A program made the translations under genes and the position numbers. The notes beneath the pieces were generated by a model. The model did no database searches and was not told the DNA's origin. It saw only the letters and a list, made by a program, of their open reading frames with translations. A stretch of 64,000 bases of DNA. Source: Lachnospiraceae bacterium (lineage in GTDB: Bacteria; Bacillota; Clostridia; Lachnospirales; Lachnospiraceae). Location of the stretch: the NCBI GenBank assembly GCA_022510745.1, contig JAFLSY010000001.1:235042-299041 (forward strand). Direction: 5' to 3'. This document shows positions 17,782 to 27,771 of the stretch, piece by piece (within the stretch, counting starts at the first letter, position 1; the number at the start of each line of letters is the position of its first letter).

Positions 17782-20658
17782 ATGGCTAAAATTAAAATAC
17801 ATGAACTTGCGAAAGAAATAGGCGTATCCAGCAAAGAAGTACTGACTTTTTTGCAGGAAAAAGGTGTGGAAGCCAAAGCAGCCCAGAGTTCCATTGAAGA
17901 GGATGCTGCCGCAATGGTAAAGACGCATTTCGGCGGTGGCGCGGAACTAAAAGCTGCAGAGGTTGTAAAAGAAGATAAGCCAAAAGCTGCAGAAAAAACG
18001 GCAAAAGAACCTGCTGCGAAGGCACAGGAGAAACAGCCTGCGGAAGCATCCATGAATAAATCCACGGATAAATCCGCAGCCCCAAAAGCGCAGGAGCCGA
18101 AAGAGACGGCGCAGAAAGCGAAGGGAACAGAAAACGCTCCGAAAAAAAAGAAAAATATTATATTTGTAAGTAATCCGCAGAATTCCAGGGCTACCGGGCC
18201 TCAGAACGGTTTTCGCGGCAATGCCGCAGGTGCAAGACCTGCGCAGGGAGCAAGACCGGGACAGAATGTAAGATCGGGGCAGGCAGCTCCCGTCAGACCC
18301 ATAAAGCCCTTGACACCGCCTTCGCCCACTCCCAGTGTGCAGATGGTTCCGTCCAATCAGGTGGGGAATCCGGCTCCTACTGAAAAGCCGGCGGCACAGG
18401 CACATAATCAGGAGAATACTGCGGCAAGAACGGAAAACAGGGCGCCCAGACAGGAGAGAGAACAGGGCAGCCAGAATAGAGCAGGAGGAGAGAGACCTTC
18501 TTATGGAAACAGGGATGGCAGAGGCGAAAGACCGCAGGGCCAAAGGCAGGATAGAAGAATGGAAGGCGGTGGCCGTACGGGTGCGTACAATGGTCAAAAC
18601 GGCTTCCGTGGCAATGGCGTTTCTGCAGGTTCTGAAAGACCTTATAACAATAGCGGGCGCGATAACAGAGGAAATGGCGGTCAGAGAGATGGATTCAGAA
18701 AGCCGGGCCAGGGCAAAGGCTTTGTGGCAGAAGCTCCGATCAAGGATGCCGAGAAGCATAGGGACGAGGAAAAGCGCCGTATCGGGCAGGAGAGGGATAA
18801 ACGTTCTAAGAAGGACTTTATCTACGAGGAGGAAGAAGCTTTAAAGAACAAGCCCGGCCGCTTCATCAAGCCCGAGAAGAAGAAGGAAGAAGTGGTGGAG
18901 GAAGTCATCAAGGTAATTGTGCTTCCCGAAACGATTACGATCAAAGAGTTGGCGGAAAAGATGAAGATTCAGTCCTCCGCCATTATCAAGAAGCTGTTTA
19001 TGGAGGGTAAGATCGTAACGCTCAATCAGGAGGTTTCCTATGAAGAGGCGGAAAATATCGCCATGGAATACGAAATTCTCTGTGAGAAAGAGGTTAAGGT
19101 TGACGTTATTGAGGAGCTCCTTAAGGAAGAAGAGGAACAGGAGGAGGAGAAGATTCCCCGCTCTCCCGTTATCTGTGTTATGGGCCATGTCGATCACGGT
19201 AAAACTTCCCTTCTGGACGCTATCCGGAAAACAAACGTAACGGACAAGGAAGCCGGCGGTATTACCCAGCACATCGGCGCTTATACCGTTTCCATCAACG
19301 ACCGAAAGATCACTTTCTTAGATACTCCGGGACATGAGGCATTTACCGCCATGCGTATGCGCGGTGCCAATGCGACGGATATTGCGATTTTAGTAGTGGC
19401 TGCGGACGACGGCGTTATGCCCCAGACCGTGGAGGCCATTAACCATGCTAAAGCTGCAGGAATTGAAATTGTCGTAGCGGTGAATAAAATCGATAAGCCC
19501 GGTGCCAATGTGGACAGGGTAAAGCAGGAGCTGACAGAGTATGAGCTGATTCCTGTGGATTGGGGCGGAAGCACAGAGTTCGTGCCGGTATCCGCTAAGT
19601 CCGGTGAAGGTATTGAGTCTCTGCTTGAGACCATTCTGCTCACTGCGGATATTTTAGAGTTAAAAGCCAATCCCAACAGACGGGCAAGAGGTTTGGTCAT
19701 CGAGGCGGAATTGGATAAGGGCAGAGGCCCCGTGGCAACCGTACTGGTACAGAAGGGTACCCTGCATGTGGGAGATTTCATTTCTGCAGGTGCAAGCCAC
19801 GGTAAAGTTCGTGCCATGATTGACGATAAGGGCAGAAGAGTAAAAGAGGCAGGACCTTCTACGCCCGTGGAAATCCTTGGTCTGAGCGATGTACCCAGTG
19901 CGGGTGAAGTATTCTTAGCCCATGAAAACGATAAGACTGCAAAATCCTTTGCAGATACTTATCTGGCACAGAATAAGGAGAAAATGCTGGAAGAAACCAA
20001 GAGCAAAATGTCCTTGGACGATCTCTTCTCCCAGATTCAGGAAGGCAATTTGAAAGAGTTAAACCTGATCGTCAAAGCGGACGTACAGGGCAGCGTGGAA
20101 GCCGTAAAGCAGAGTCTGTTAAAGCTTTCCAACGAAGAAGTTGTGGTAAAATGCATCCATGGCGGCGTAGGCGCGATCAACGAATCCGACGTTATGTTGG
20201 CCAGTGCATCCGCAGCCATTATCATCGGCTTCAATGTACGGCCTGATGCTACCGCTAAGGCCACTGCCGAAAGAGAGGGCGTGGATATCAGGCTATACAA
20301 GGTCATTTATCAGGCTATCGAGGATATCGAGGCGGCGATGAAGGGTATGTTAGACCCCGTGTTTGAGGAAAAGGTGATCGGACATGCGGAGGTGCGTCAG
20401 ATATTCAAGGCTTCCGCAGTCGGCAATATTGCAGGTTCCTATGTATTAGATGGTATATTCCAGAGGGGCTGCAAGATACGTATTACCAGAGAAGGCGAGC
20501 AGATTTACGAGGGCGCGCTGGCTTCCTTAAAGCGTTTCAAGGACGATGTCAAGGAGGTCAAGGCAGGTTTTGAATGCGGTCTCGTGTTTGAGGGTTATGA
20601 CCAGATGCAGGAGTTAGATATTGTAGAGGCATATACCATGGTAGAGGTGCCGAGATGA
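17782..20658 (+). CDS. infB: Translation initiation factor IF-2
   Basis: A 958-residue GTPase that brings initiator tRNA to the 30S subunit. An N-terminal IF2_N domain ([20 protein letters not shown]) is followed by a long low-complexity Ala/Lys/Gln/Arg/Gly linker to about residue 330 that probably is disordered. Then come a second IF2_N ([20 protein letters not shown]), the G domain with GHVDHGKT (about 468-475), DTPGHEAF and NKIDKP, and beta-barrel domains II-IV. The variable linker is long but within the Clostridia range. Preceded by AGGAGGT. Confidence 0.98.
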   Translation: MAKIKIHELAKEIGVSSKEVLTFLQEKGVEAKAAQSSIEEDAAAMVKTHFGGGAELKAAEVVKEDKPKAAEKTAKEPAAKAQEKQPAEASMNKSTDKSAAPKAQEPKETAQKAKGTENAPKKKKNIIFVSNPQNSRATGPQNGFRGNAAGARPAQGARPGQNVRSGQAAPVRPIKPLTPPSPTPSVQMVPSNQVGNPAPTEKPAAQAHNQENTAARTENRAPRQEREQGSQNRAGGERPSYGNRDGRGERPQGQRQDRRMEGGGRTGAYNGQNGFRGNGVSAGSERPYNNSGRDNRGNGGQRDGFRKPGQGKGFVAEAPIKDAEKHRDEEKRRIGQERDKRSKKDFIYEEEEALKNKPGRFIKPEKKKEEVVEEVIKVIVLPETITIKELAEKMKIQSSAIIKKLFMEGKIVTLNQEVSYEEAENIAMEYEILCEKEVKVDVIEELLKEEEEQEEEKIPRSPVICVMGHVDHGKTSLLDAIRKTNVTDKEAGGITQHIGAYTVSINDRKITFLDTPGHEAFTAMRMRGANATDIAILVVAADDGVMPQTVEAINHAKAAGIEIVVAVNKIDKPGANVDRVKQELTEYELIPVDWGGSTEFVPVSAKSGEGIESLLETILLTADILELKANPNRRARGLVIEAELDKGRGPVATVLVQKGTLHVGDFISAGASHGKVRAMIDDKGRRVKEAGPSTPVEILGLSDVPSAGEVFLAHENDKTAKSFADTYLAQNKEKMLEETKSKMSLDDLFSQIQEGNLKELNLIVKADVQGSVEAVKQSLLKLSNEEVVVKCIHGGVGAINESDVMLASASAAIIIGFNVRPDATAKATAEREGVDIRLYKVIYQAIEDIEAAMKGMLDPVFEEKVIGHAEVRQIFKASAVGNIAGSYVLDGIFQRGCKIRITREGEQIYEGALASLKRFKDDVKEVKAGFECGLVFEGYDQMQELDIVEAYTMVEVPR

Positions 20659-21035
20659 GAAAGAACAGTGTAAAAAGTACCCGTATCAACGGGGAAGTAC
20701 AGCGCGCGCTGGCAGAGATTTTGCGTGGCGGTATCAAAGACCCCCGCATCAGTCCTCTGACCAGTGTGGTGGCTGTGGAGGTAGCGCCGGATTTAAAGAC
20801 CTGTAAGGCCTGGATCAGTGTGCTGGGTGACGAGAAGGCCAGAGAAGAGACCTATCAGGGCTTAAAGAGCGCAGAAGGTTTCATCAAGAATCAGCTGGCC
20901 CGCATTGTCAACCTGCGTAACACGCCGGATATTACCTTTATTATGGATCAGTCCATTGAGTATGGTGTGAATATGTCCAAGCGGATTGACGAGGTCATAA
21001 ACGGTGGACAGAGTACCACAGAGGAGAATGTATGA
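20655..21035 (+). CDS. rbfA: Ribosome-binding factor A
   Basis: A 126-residue KH-fold protein that assists 16S rRNA 5' end maturation. Signature parts are [20 protein letters not shown], the [19 protein letters not shown] region and [20 protein letters not shown]. The start overlaps the infB stop by 4 bases and its end overlaps the next gene by 4 bases, so translation is coupled. Confidence 0.96.
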   Translation: MRKNSVKSTRINGEVQRALAEILRGGIKDPRISPLTSVVAVEVAPDLKTCKAWISVLGDEKAREETYQGLKSAEGFIKNQLARIVNLRNTPDITFIMDQSIEYGVNMSKRIDEVINGGQSTTEENV

Positions 21036-21994
21036 ATTTGTTAGAAGCGTGTGCGGGTGCGGCAAGTATCGGTATCAGTGCGCACGTCCGCCCGGACGGG
21101 GATGCGGTCGGTTCTACGATGGCGCTGTATTTGTACTTAAAAAGACAGCTGCCCGAGGCGGAAGTGAAGCTGTTTTTAGAGACGCCCCCGGATAATTTCC
21201 GTCATTTGAAATATTTGAATGAGATTGACTCCTCCTTTTGCCATACAGGCACTTTTGACGTATTTTTTGCGTTGGATACCGTGGCTGACAGGATGGGGGA
21301 AGCGGTACCGTATTTTACAAGCGCCCGAAAGAAGATCAATATAGACCATCACATCAGTAACGCACAGGGATCAGGGGATATCAACGTGATAAAGCCCGAA
21401 GTGGGTTCTACTGCGGAGATACTCTATGAACTCATGGAGGAGGAACGGCTGGATGAGGATGTTGCTGTGGCTCTGTATACGGGTATGATACATGATACAG
21501 GTATTTTCCAGTATTCCAACACTAGGCCGGAGACTTTGCGGATAGCAGCGAAATTGATAGGATTTGGTTTTGATTTTTCCAAGATTATTGAGGAAAGCTT
21601 CTATCAGAAAACTTATTTGCAGAATCAGATTCTGGGCAGGGCACTGATGGACAGCGTCCGCATCATGGACGGCAGATGCATTTACAGCTGTGTAGACAGG
21701 AATATGATGGACTTTTATCAGGTGAAGCAGGGAGATTTAGACGGGATCGTCAATCAGCTGCGCAATACCAAGGGTGTGGACTGTGCCATCTTTCTGTATG
21801 AAATCGGTCAGACGGAATTTAAGGTCAGTCTGCGTTCCAACGAGTTGGTGGATGTTTCCGCGGTGGCTTCTTATTTCGGCGGCGGCGGACATGCCCGGGC
21901 AGCAGGCTGTACCATAAAGGGCAGTATGCAGGATATTATCAATAACCTGTCCGGCCAAATTGCAAAGCAGTTAGAGGAAAATGGTCCATGTTAA
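21032..21994 (+). CDS. nrnA: DHH-family bifunctional oligoribonuclease / pAp phosphatase
   Basis: A 320-residue DHH/DHHA1 phosphoesterase. NrnA degrades very short RNAs and the coenzyme by-product pAp. Motifs: HVRPDGDAVGSTMALYLYL (metal ligands DGD), FALDT, INIDHHISN (the DHH triad), HDTGIFQYSNT and the substrate-binding GGGGHARAAGC at the C-terminus. It lies between rbfA and truB, its usual place in Firmicutes, with 4-7 base overlaps on both sides. Confidence 0.93.
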   Translation: MNLLEACAGAASIGISAHVRPDGDAVGSTMALYLYLKRQLPEAEVKLFLETPPDNFRHLKYLNEIDSSFCHTGTFDVFFALDTVADRMGEAVPYFTSARKKINIDHHISNAQGSGDINVIKPEVGSTAEILYELMEEERLDEDVAVALYTGMIHDTGIFQYSNTRPETLRIAAKLIGFGFDFSKIIEESFYQKTYLQNQILGRALMDSVRIMDGRCIYSCVDRNMMDFYQVKQGDLDGIVNQLRNTKGVDCAIFLYEIGQTEFKVSLRSNELVDVSAVASYFGGGGHARAAGCTIKGSMQDIINNLSGQIAKQLEENGPC

Positions 21995-22887
21995 ACGGAG
22001 TTATCAATATCTATAAGGAAAAAGGTTATACCTCCCATGACGTAGTAGCCAGACTGCGGGGAATCGTAAGGCAGAGGCGGATTGGACATACGGGTACGCT
22101 GGATCCGGATGCTACGGGTGTACTGCCCGTATGTTTGGGCAGCGCTACCAAGCTATGCGATATGCTGACGGATTGGGATAAAGAATATGCTGCGGGACTG
22201 CGCTTAGGATTGGTGACGGACACGCAGGATATATGGGGAACTATACTGAAGGAGAAGCCGGCAGATGTTACGGAAGAACAGGCGCGGTCGGCAATCCTTT
22301 CTTTTGTGGGCGGGTATGCACAGCTTCCGCCCATGTATTCTGCCCTCAAGGTGGACGGAAAGAGGCTTTACGAACTGGCAAGAGAAGGCAAAGAGGTGGA
22401 GCGGAAGCCCAGAAATATCACCATCCATGAACTGGAGATTCTTTCCATGCAGCTGCCGGAAATATCTCTGCGGGTGGTCTGCTCTAAAGGCACCTATATC
22501 CGCACCCTCTGCCACGATATCGGTGAAAAATTAGGCTGCGGCGCCGTTATGAGCCGGTTGGAAAGAACCCGTACCGGAAGCTTTGCACTGGAAGGCGCAT
22601 ATAAGCTGGATGAAATAGAAAGTCTCTATAAGCAGGGTAAGATAGAGGAAGTTTTACTGCCTGTAGATGAGATGTTTGGCGAGCTGGCCGAGGTACATGT
22701 GGTGGATACTGCCACAAAGCTGGTAGAGAACGGAAACAGCTTTCTTTTAAATCGAATACGGGAGCGCAGACTTTTTGACGAAGGGGAAGAAGTGAGGGTG
22801 TATGATACAGCCGACCGCTTCTATGGTATTTACACCTTTCGGCGCGGCGAAGGGCGGTTTGTACCCAAAAAGATGTTTTTAGAATAA
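21988..22887 (+). CDS. truB: tRNA pseudouridine(55) synthase TruB
   Basis: A 299-residue pseudouridine synthase that modifies U55 in the tRNA T-loop. The catalytic motif is HTGTLDPDATGVLPVCLG with Asp near residue 39. KEYAAGLRLGLVTDTQD and the KGTYIRTLCHDIG loop are also present. A PUA-like C-terminal part follows. The start overlaps nrnA by 7 bases. Confidence 0.97.
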   Translation: MLNGVINIYKEKGYTSHDVVARLRGIVRQRRIGHTGTLDPDATGVLPVCLGSATKLCDMLTDWDKEYAAGLRLGLVTDTQDIWGTILKEKPADVTEEQARSAILSFVGGYAQLPPMYSALKVDGKRLYELAREGKEVERKPRNITIHELEILSMQLPEISLRVVCSKGTYIRTLCHDIGEKLGCGAVMSRLERTRTGSFALEGAYKLDEIESLYKQGKIEEVLLPVDEMFGELAEVHVVDTATKLVENGNSFLLNRIRERRLFDEGEEVRVYDTADRFYGIYTFRRGEGRFVPKKMFLE

Positions 22888-22933
22888 GTGATGAGCTGCC
22901 AGCCGAAAGACTGGGAAAGGAACGGCTTTGGGA

Positions 22934-23854
22934 ATGAAGATAATTACCGGTACCACGGATTTCTTTCTGCAGGAAGAAACCGCGGTGGCGATCGGAAAAT
23001 TTGACGGTGTCCATCTCGGACACAGACTGTTGTTGGATGAAATTCTTTCAGAAAAGGCAAATGGCAGAAAAGCCTGTATTTTTACTTTTGATACCGCTCC
23101 CTCCCGTTTATTCGGAAAACCTGACGGGAAGGAACTGACGACAAAGGAAGAGAAGAGAAGGCTTTTTGAGTTGCTGGGAGTGGATATTCTGATCGAGTTT
23201 CCTTTTAACCGGGAAACCGCAGCTACCCTGCCGGAGGTCTTTATCAAGGAGATTCTCTGCGGCAGAATGCGGGCGGGCTTGATTGCGGCCGGAAGCGATA
23301 TTTCCTTTGGAAAGGGAGGCGCGGGAAATGCGGATCTGCTGCGCCTGTTTGCGCAAGAGTGCGGGTATGAAGTGCGTATTATCGAAAAACTGATGTTAGA
23401 AGGAAAGGAAATCAGCTCCACATATGTCAAAGAGGCCATAGAGCGGGGAGATATGGAATTGGCGGAGCGGCTTTTGGGAGGTCCCTATACGGTGAGGGGC
23501 GAGGTACGCTATGGCAACCGCTTAGGCCATACTTTGGGAATGCCTACCATGAATCTGATTCCCCCGGTGAACAAGCTGCTTCCCCCTAACGGAGTATATT
23601 TTGCAGGCGTGCTGCTTGACGGTGTTCATTATAAGGGTATCAGCAACATTGGTTATAAACCTACCATAGAGGAAAAGGAAAAAGTCATGGGGGTAGAAAC
23701 CTATCTCTACGGCTATGACGCAGAGGCTTACGGTGCGGAAATCGAAGTGTCCCTGTATGCCTTTAAGCGTCCGGAACAGAAGTTTGAAAATATGGAAGCT
23801 TTAGAGGCCCAATTAAAAGAAGATATCAGAGCGGGAGAAGCATATTCCCGATAG
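22934..23854 (+). CDS. ribF: Bifunctional riboflavin kinase / FMN adenylyltransferase
   Basis: A 306-residue RibF that makes FMN and then FAD from riboflavin. The N-terminal adenylyltransferase has AVAIGKFDGVHLGHRLLL (nucleotidyl-transferase motif) and STYVKEAIERGD. The C-terminal kinase has GNRLGHTLGMPTMNL and GVYFAGV, followed by SNIGYKPT. A TTG at 22928 lies closer to the AAAGGA site and could be the true start, adding two residues. Last gene of the translation operon; no riboswitch is seen. Confidence 0.95.
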   Translation: MKIITGTTDFFLQEETAVAIGKFDGVHLGHRLLLDEILSEKANGRKACIFTFDTAPSRLFGKPDGKELTTKEEKRRLFELLGVDILIEFPFNRETAATLPEVFIKEILCGRMRAGLIAAGSDISFGKGGAGNADLLRLFAQECGYEVRIIEKLMLEGKEISSTYVKEAIERGDMELAERLLGGPYTVRGEVRYGNRLGHTLGMPTMNLIPPVNKLLPPNGVYFAGVLLDGVHYKGISNIGYKPTIEEKEKVMGVETYLYGYDAEAYGAEIEVSLYAFKRPEQKFENMEALEAQLKEDIRAGEAYSR

Positions 23855-23929
23855 AATATGCATTTTTCCTGCTTTTCATTTGTAAAAATTTTCGCTTATG
23901 AAAATGCGTAAACCCGACCACATTTTATG

Positions 23930-23958
23930 TTGACATTTGTCGGCTGTATGAATATAAT
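23930..23958 (+). promoter_or_regulatory. Perfect sigma-A promoter
   Basis: TTGACA at 23930-23935, exactly 17 bp, TATAAT at 23953-23958, reading toward the NlpC/P60 gene about 80 bases downstream. A GC-rich inverted segment (CCGCGG, then CTGCGGG) lies in the leader. Confidence 0.85.
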
Positions 23959-24040
23959 AAGTTTGTAATAATTTTGTAACATAATGATTTCCGCGGTATC
24001 AGGCTGCGGGTTTACTTAGGACAATAACAGGTAACTATAG

Positions 24041-25105
24041 ATGAATCGGAATAAGAAAATAAATCGTTTTGTAAGTATTTGTACCGCAGGCGTTGTGGCC
24101 GCAGGTTTTATCGGTCTGCAGTTCCCCTTGGAGGTAAACGCAACGGGCAGTGTATCCATGCAGGAAGTAACTTCCTATGCGGGGGCGTCCTCCCTTTTTT
24201 GCATGTCCTTGACGGAAGAAGAGTGTCTGGCGGCGGCTGAATCCGCGCAGGGTGCATTCTGGGGCTATACCAATTTAGGAATTGCCAAGGTGGAAAGCGG
24301 CAATTTGAATGTAAGGGAAACTCCCGATACTAGTGGGAAGCTGGTAGGTAAGATGCCCAAGGATTCCGCCTGTGAGATTTTGGAAGTAACCGAGGACGGT
24401 TGGGCAAAGATAACCTCCGGAGACGTAAACGGCTATGTGAGTATGGATTATCTTTATACGGGTGCGGATGCGGTAATGCGTGCCACCGAGTTGATGAATA
24501 CAGTAGCTGTAGTCAATGCGGATGCTTTAAAGGTGCGGGATGAGCCCAGTATGGACAGTGCGGTTCTGACACAGGTACCCAAGGGCGAAGAACTGGATGT
24601 GATAGAGGTCTTAGAAGAATGGGTCATGGTTTCTATTGACGGAGATACCGCTTATGTATCTGCCGAATATGTGACCGTGGAGGAGAAATTGGCCACCGCC
24701 ATTACCATGAGTGAGCTGCGCTACGGTCAGGGCGTATCCGATCTGCGTGTGGATATTGTGGAGTATGCAAAGCAGTTTTTGGGTAACCGTTATGTATACG
24801 GCGGTACCAGCCTGACTAACGGTGTGGACTGCTCCGGCTTTACCATGGCGGTCTATAAGCACTTTGGAATCAGCCTTTCCCACCATTCCGGCTCTCAGGC
24901 TAAGGAAGGAACCAAGATTACCGCAGACCAGCTTCAGCCCGGTGATCTGGTATTCTATGCGAACAGTTCCGGAACCATTAATCATGTGGCTATGTATATC
25001 GGAAACGGTCAGGTCATCCATGCCAGCAACGAAAAGACCGGTATCAGGATTTCCAACTACAGGTATCGTACACCGGTGCGATTTGTAAGTATTATCAAGG
25101 ATTAA
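24041..25105 (+). CDS. Secreted NlpC/P60 peptidoglycan hydrolase with two SH3 domains
   Basis: A 354-residue exported wall enzyme that cuts stem peptides. Signal peptide about 1-35 (basic start, hydrophobic VSICTAGVVAAGFIGLQF, VNA-TG). Two bacterial SH3 domains follow (SGNLNVRETPDTSGKLVGKM; ADALKVRDEPSMDSAVLTQV). The C-terminal NlpC/P60 domain has catalytic Cys at 264 in NGVDCSGFTM and His in TINHVAMYIGNG. No AGGAGG is evident before the ATG at 24041, which is unusual here given the strong promoter. Confidence 0.94.
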   Translation: MNRNKKINRFVSICTAGVVAAGFIGLQFPLEVNATGSVSMQEVTSYAGASSLFCMSLTEEECLAAAESAQGAFWGYTNLGIAKVESGNLNVRETPDTSGKLVGKMPKDSACEILEVTEDGWAKITSGDVNGYVSMDYLYTGADAVMRATELMNTVAVVNADALKVRDEPSMDSAVLTQVPKGEELDVIEVLEEWVMVSIDGDTAYVSAEYVTVEEKLATAITMSELRYGQGVSDLRVDIVEYAKQFLGNRYVYGGTSLTNGVDCSGFTMAVYKHFGISLSHHSGSQAKEGTKITADQLQPGDLVFYANSSGTINHVAMYIGNGQVIHASNEKTGIRISNYRYRTPVRFVSIIKD

Positions 25106-25136
25106 CAATATCATTAATGTTAAAAATAGCAACCAA

Positions 25137-25175
25137 TAGAGGGCGTACAAGGTTTTGGCCATGTCGCCCTCTTAT
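25137..25175 (+). terminator. Likely terminator after the NlpC/P60 gene
   Basis: Stem AGAGGGCG/CGCCCTCT with a 19-base loop followed by TTATG. The T tract is weak. Confidence 0.5.
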
Positions 25176-25232
25176 GTATTTGGAATAAGATGGGTATCAA
25201 TGGGATAAGATATAAGAGGCGGAAGGATCTGT

Positions 25233-26591
25233 ATGAAAGAAAAACAGGAACAAAAACAAGAGATGCTGACGGGCAGTCCGGGAAGGGCGCTTTTTTTCTT
25301 TGCCCTGCCTATGATTCTGGGGAATCTCTTTCAACAGTTTTATAATATGGCCGATTCCATGATAGTGGGACGGTATGTGGGCGAGGACGCACTGGCTGCG
25401 GTGGGAGCCTCCTATTCTTTGACAACGGTTTTTATTATGATCGCGATCGGAGGCGGTATGGGCGCTTCCGTACTTACCAGCCAGTATTTGGGAGCCGGAG
25501 AGTACGGTAAAATGAAGACCAGCATTTATACGGCCTTTTTCAGCTTTTTGTCCCTCAGCTTGTTATTGGCCCTTCTGGGGTATTTTCTGAATCAAAATAT
25601 TCTGACTCTCTTAAAAACACCGGAAAATATACTGGAGTCAGCAGTATTGTATTTGCGGATTTATTTCTGTGGTCTTCCATTTTTATTCATGTATAATATC
25701 CTTTCCTCCATGTTCAATGCCTTGGGAAGATCCCGGATTCCCCTTTTTCTGTTAATTTTTTCCTCTGTGTTAAATATAGTGCTGGATTTATATATGGTGC
25801 GGGTTTTGCTCATGGGCGTGGCAGGTGTAGCCATTGCCACCGTTATCGCCCAGGGGATTTCTGCATTGCTCTCCTTTGGGATTTTATTATATCTGCTGCG
25901 CGGGTATCCGGAAGGGGAGGAACCTGTGAGGTTCTATGACGCGGGGATGCTTCTTAGGGGAACCAAAATAGCCATTCCCTCCATTGTGCAGCAGTCCATA
26001 GTCAGTATCGGCATGCTGTTGGTACAATCGGTCGTAAACAGTTTCGGCTCCTCTACACTGGCCGGCTACTCCGCCGGTATGCGCATCGAGTCCATCTGCA
26101 TTGTACCCATGATTGCCACAGGCAATGCGGTATCTACTTTTACCGCCCAGAATATCGGAGCCAAGCAGACGGAGCGTGTAAAAAAAGGCTACCATGGGGG
26201 AATCCGCATGGTAGCAGTATTTGCAGTGCTTATTTGTATGATCCTGCAGCTCTTTTACAGCGACATTGTGCAGGCCTTCTTAAAAGAGGATACCGGAGCG
26301 GCCGCCTATGCAACGGGCAGCGCTTATCTGAGATTTATCAGCTGGTTCTTTGTGCTGATAGGGTTAAAGGCCTCCACCGACGGTGTATTGCGCGGGGCCG
26401 GTGATGTGAATGTCTATATGGCCGCCAACCTGTTAAATCTGGGGATCAGAGTGCTGTTTGCCAATCTGATGGCGCCGGTGGCAGGTATACAGGCGGTCTG
26501 GTGGGCCGTTCCCATTGGCTGGGCCGTTAATTTTATAGTGTCCTATATCTGGTATAGGACGGGCAGATGGAGTAGGAAACAGGTTATTTGA
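25233..26591 (+). CDS. MATE-family multidrug/sodium efflux protein
   Basis: A 452-residue protein with about 12 membrane segments. It starts with the MATE signature PMILGNLFQQFYNMADSMIV and has the symmetrical second half (IPSIVQQSIVSIGMLLVQSV). MATE pumps expel cationic drugs or metabolites using Na+ or H+ gradients. The 3' end overlaps the convergent DUF5050 gene by 8 bases. A strong GGCGGAAGG-type site precedes the ATG. Substrate not predictable. Confidence 0.93.
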   Translation: MKEKQEQKQEMLTGSPGRALFFFALPMILGNLFQQFYNMADSMIVGRYVGEDALAAVGASYSLTTVFIMIAIGGGMGASVLTSQYLGAGEYGKMKTSIYTAFFSFLSLSLLLALLGYFLNQNILTLLKTPENILESAVLYLRIYFCGLPFLFMYNILSSMFNALGRSRIPLFLLIFSSVLNIVLDLYMVRVLLMGVAGVAIATVIAQGISALLSFGILLYLLRGYPEGEEPVRFYDAGMLLRGTKIAIPSIVQQSIVSIGMLLVQSVVNSFGSSTLAGYSAGMRIESICIVPMIATGNAVSTFTAQNIGAKQTERVKKGYHGGIRMVAVFAVLICMILQLFYSDIVQAFLKEDTGAAAYATGSAYLRFISWFFVLIGLKASTDGVLRGAGDVNVYMAANLLNLGIRVLFANLMAPVAGIQAVWWAVPIGWAVNFIVSYIWYRTGRWSRKQVI

Positions 26592-27624
26592 GGTTCTCTG
26601 CGGCAGCCGCCATAGCAGCGTCAAAAGTAGTGACGCTCGAGCTTCCTATCGCTGTGCGGTAGATGGGCGTCTCTACACCGAATGCGGTAAAATATACATA
26701 GCGGGAGGTAACGTTGATATGCGTAAAATTGCCTTCCATCAATACCTCCGGGTTTTGACCGTCCGTGTTCATGCGAACGAGAGCGGGGGCGGTTGATGAA
26801 TTCCTCTGGTAGTACAGATAGCCGCCTGCCAGATTGTAGCAGTCAACCCGGTCGTTGGTCAGAACTTCTATCACATTTTCCGACAGGGAATAGCGGCAGA
26901 GTCTATAATTCCCGGACACATCCAGATAGTAGATGTATCCATTGTTATATACGGGATACCAGATATTTCCCTCCCAGACCACAGAAGAAGAATCGTTAGC
27001 GGTATCGTAGCGATACAGATAATGATTGTTTTCCGTGCCGTTGAAGTAAACCGTTCCGTCAGAGAGCGCACAGGAAAAATTCCAGGTCGTCTTTGAGAGT
27101 TCTTCAGGGTCACCACCCTGCGGGGAAATCTGATAGAAATGGGCGCCGTCTGCAGCGGAGGAAAGGAAATAAAGGTGGTTACCCACAAGCTGCATGTTAA
27201 AAATGATGTCCTCATACAGACAGACAGCTTTTTTCCCGGTTAAAGAAGCGCGGAACACACCGTGACGGCTGCGGACATAGCCTAAGCCGGAATTGCCGGA
27301 TGCCTGCGACTGAAAATAGAAAAGATAACTGCCGCCGGCATTTAAATGAGATACGCTGGAGGAACTTAGCTTCTTTATATTACTTTCGTCGGGATTCATG
27401 GAATAGAGAGCACCGCCGTCATAAGGGTTGGAGAAATAGACGATGCCGTTATATTCACAGAAAAGACCTTCGTTATATGCATTGCCCGCCGTATTGCCCA
27501 CCGTACCTGCAGGTACGGGATTTTCATTACCAAAATAGCGGGGCAGGATCACGGCAGCTGCAGCCGACAAAAGAAGCACTGCCGCAAATATGGATAAAAT
27601 AATAGTTTGTTTTTTGGGATTCAT
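26584..27624 (-). CDS. DUF5050 beta-propeller protein, membrane-anchored
   Basis: A 346-residue protein with one N-terminal membrane anchor (about 8-28, ILSIFAAVLLLSAAAAVIL) and an external part of repeated blades of the form Y-x-S-x-x-x-x-G-x-x-Y (GIVYFSNPYDGGALYSMN; GTVYFNGTENNHYLYRYD; GYIYYLDVSGNYRLCRY). This is the DUF5050 propeller, found on the surface of Clostridia. No catalytic residues can be assigned. An AAAGGA site precedes the ATG. The upstream region shared with pheA has AT-rich palindromes. Confidence 0.8.
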   Translation of the reverse strand: MNPKKQTIILSIFAAVLLLSAAAAVILPRYFGNENPVPAGTVGNTAGNAYNEGLFCEYNGIVYFSNPYDGGALYSMNPDESNIKKLSSSSVSHLNAGGSYLFYFQSQASGNSGLGYVRSRHGVFRASLTGKKAVCLYEDIIFNMQLVGNHLYFLSSAADGAHFYQISPQGGDPEELSKTTWNFSCALSDGTVYFNGTENNHYLYRYDTANDSSSVVWEGNIWYPVYNNGYIYYLDVSGNYRLCRYSLSENVIEVLTNDRVDCYNLAGGYLYYQRNSSTAPALVRMNTDGQNPEVLMEGNFTHINVTSRYVYFTAFGVETPIYRTAIGSSSVTTFDAAMAAAAENLK

Positions 27625-27652
27625 AGGATAGCATCCTTTCGGTCAATCTCAT

Positions 27653-27690
27653 TTTACATGTAAATCATTTTATATGTAAATTATGTTTAC
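27653..27690. promoter_or_regulatory. Cluster of TTTACATGTAAA-type palindromes
   Basis: TTTACATGTAAA at 27653-27664 is a perfect 12-bp palindrome. TTTATATGTAAA at 27669-27680 is a one-base variant. GTAAATTATGTTTAC at 27676-27690 forms a further dyad. They sit between the divergent DUF5050 and pheA genes and look like a multi-site operator. Confidence 0.5.
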
Positions 27691-27771
27691 ATTATTATAA
27701 CGGCTATTTTACTTGCTATCAAGTAGGTTTTGGTATAAGATAAGCGTAAACATAAGTACAAAGGAGCAGCT

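Noticed and set aside
17947..18759. 270-codon minus-strand frame within infB
   Set aside because: Arises from the biased Arg/Gly/Gln linker codons of IF-2.
23855..24040. Riboswitch (c-di-AMP type) before the NlpC/P60 gene
   Set aside because: The gene type fits, but I cannot find the conserved core of that riboswitch in the leader.
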